Program-made: the position numbers and the translations under genes
NCBI GenBank assembly: GCA_004151065.3
Contig: NWUY0300016990.1
Span: 12,378 to 32,597 of the forward strand
DNA from: Larix sibirica
Lineage: Eukaryota; Streptophyta; Pinopsida; Pinales; Pinaceae
DNA: 20,220 bases
Reading direction: 5' to 3'
Notes under the pieces: model-generated
Told to the model about the DNA's origin: nothing
The model's input: the letters and a program-made list of their open reading frames with translations, nothing else
The model's database searches: none
Shown: positions 19,310-20,220 of the stretch, one piece after another
How the letters are laid out: the number at the start of each line of letters is the position of its first letter
How positions within the stretch are numbered: the first letter of the stretch is position 1

Positions 19310-20110
19310 ATATGGATTTATGAGGGTTCAGACGAATCACATAGTAGTGTCATCTATCACATACTTCCCTGAGGTGTTTAGGGTGATCGAATTTCATTGC
19401 ATATCTAGTTGTTAAGGCATCCATGTAAGCCTCGACGATGCTTTTGATGCCATGAAATGCATACAACACAACTTGTTGAAAAGTAGCTCCAACATTCTTT
19501 ATGCCAAAAGGAATTTTCCTATATGCAAAAGTGGCCCAAGGACATATAATAGAAATCTTATGCTGGTATTCAAGGTGAATTTGAATCTGGTTATAACCTG
19601 AAAACCCATCCATGAATGATAAAATCTCATTCCCCACACATTCATTGATAATTTGGTCGATAAATGGGGTAGGGTAGTTGTATTTTGGATAAGTTAGGTT
19701 CATGTACTTGAAGTTAGTGAAATATCTAATATTTCCTTATTTCTTATCGATGGGAGCCAACTTAAATACCCTTATGATCAGGGGCACTGGGTAGATAAAA
19801 CCTGTGCGAAGAAGCTTCTCCACCTTTGCTTTAATAGCAGTGGCCTTTCGTGGATTAATTAATTCCATATTTCGTCGAACAAGTTTGACATTAGGGTATG
19901 TATTAATCTCATTTTCAACGATACTTTGGTCAATTCTTGGCATCTCTTCATAGGACCAGGAAAATATGTCGTGATACTCCTTGAATAATGCGGTATAGAT
20001 TTCAATTTCCTAAGGGGAACAATCCGCACCTATGAAGACATTCTCAACAACACTGAGAGTTTTGGAAATATCGATTGGGATGTTTTTAGATATGTTTTCC
20101 ATGTTCCTTC
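19310..20110 (-). pseudogene. Element B reverse transcriptase, catalytically broken
   Basis: One minus-strand frame runs from about 20110 to 19350 with stops at about 20013 (TAG) and 19737-19739 (TAA). It reads ISKTLSVVENVFIGADCS, EYHDIFSWSYEEMPRIDQ, YPNVKLVRRNMELINPRKA, KLLRTGFIYPVPL, FTNFKYMNLTYPKYNYPTPF, EILSFMDGFSGYNQIQIH (first catalytic Asp kept), CPWATFAYRKIPFGIKNVGATFQ and EAYMDALTT. The YxDD box is YMDA at 19416-19427, so the second Asp is Ala. Beyond a TGA at about 19350 the same frame continues into the thumb (YVIRLNPHKS, LGFIVSKHGILVDP) down to about 19220, overlapping another frame. The window ends about 110 bases upstream of the readable start, so the protease is not seen. Confidence 0.9.
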
Positions 20111-20202
20111 TGTATATACCTCGTATGTTATGAGTGGGATCCCATATCATTCCATACTTCCAGGTCTAATGATATGTAATGAACAAATATATAAGTAAAC
20201 AT

Positions 20203-20220
20203 TAATAAATAATAATAATA
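20203..20220 (+). repeat. Short AAT microsatellite at the right edge
   Basis: aataaataataataata runs to the last base of the window; its full length is unknown. Confidence 0.7.

Larger units (their letters stand above)
16793..20220 (-). mobile_element. Element B: decayed Tat-lineage Ty3/gypsy pol, minus strand, both ends missing
   Basis: Reading down from 20220 on the minus strand the order is RT, RNase H, integrase, pol stop, second RNase H. Motifs such as FSWSYEEMPRID, NYPTPFIDQII, FSGYNQIQIH, IGMVLVQEDE and IADVNPFQ are typical of a Tat subgroup and differ clearly from element A, so this is another family. Protease and gag would lie beyond 20220. No LTR, PPT or PBS is seen. It faces the plus-strand protease remnant at 14868-15600. 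Confidence 0.85.

Noticed and set aside
1-20220. CRISPR array, rRNA, tRNA or phage-type features
   Set aside because: No regularly spaced identical repeats, no tRNA cloverleaf with CCA-end or T-loop consensus, and no rRNA-like blocks were seen on either strand.

Overview
The window looks like non-genic, repeat-rich DNA from a seed plant. It is AT-rich and I recognise no host gene. Nearly everything readable is decayed Ty3/gypsy LTR retrotransposon of the Ogre/Tat/Athila (OTA) group. A large, old-repeat genome such as a conifer would fit, but that is an impression and not something the sequence proves. No reading frame here is intact enough to be expected to function.

Layout. (1) About 1-12005, plus strand, is element A. 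It has the 3' part of pol (linker, reverse transcriptase, RNase H, integrase to 3097), an A/G-only tract, a long decayed extra ORF with no recognised product (about 3891-6309, read again at 8102-10520), a hairpin, a polypurine tract (10581-10592) and a putative 3' LTR (10593-12005). Its gag, protease, primer-binding site and 5' LTR would lie left of the window. (2) 2142-6351 and 6353-10562 are nearly identical direct copies at a constant offset of 4211 bases. They are separated by the only ambiguous base in the window (N, 6352). This is best explained as two overlapping contigs joined without merging, so the real locus is probably about 4.2 kb shorter and holds one copy. (3) 12006-14867, plus strand, is mostly unrecognised. 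It holds a degenerate 15-bp repeat and a decayed acidic ORF (13939-14579). (4) 14868-16240, plus strand, carries a Tat-type aspartic protease (active site IIDEG) and a second decayed ORF of unknown product. (5) About 16793-20220, minus strand, is element B. Read from right to left it has reverse transcriptase, a degenerate RNase H, integrase, a pol stop codon, and then a separate RVT_3-type RNase H.

In a working element these parts would form one replication cycle: protease matures the polyprotein, RT and RNase H make DNA primed at the PBS and PPT, and integrase inserts it. Both RTs have lost the second aspartate of the YxDD box (MDK in A, MDA in B). Both integrases keep D,D(35)E spacing but have replaced acidic residues. 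Decay is mostly by in-frame stop codons, with a few single-base frameshifts.

The points most worth a second look are the false-duplication signature around the N, the unrecognised ORF between integrase and the polypurine tract, the RNase H placed after integrase in element B, and the protease on one strand facing an RT-RH-INT block on the other.
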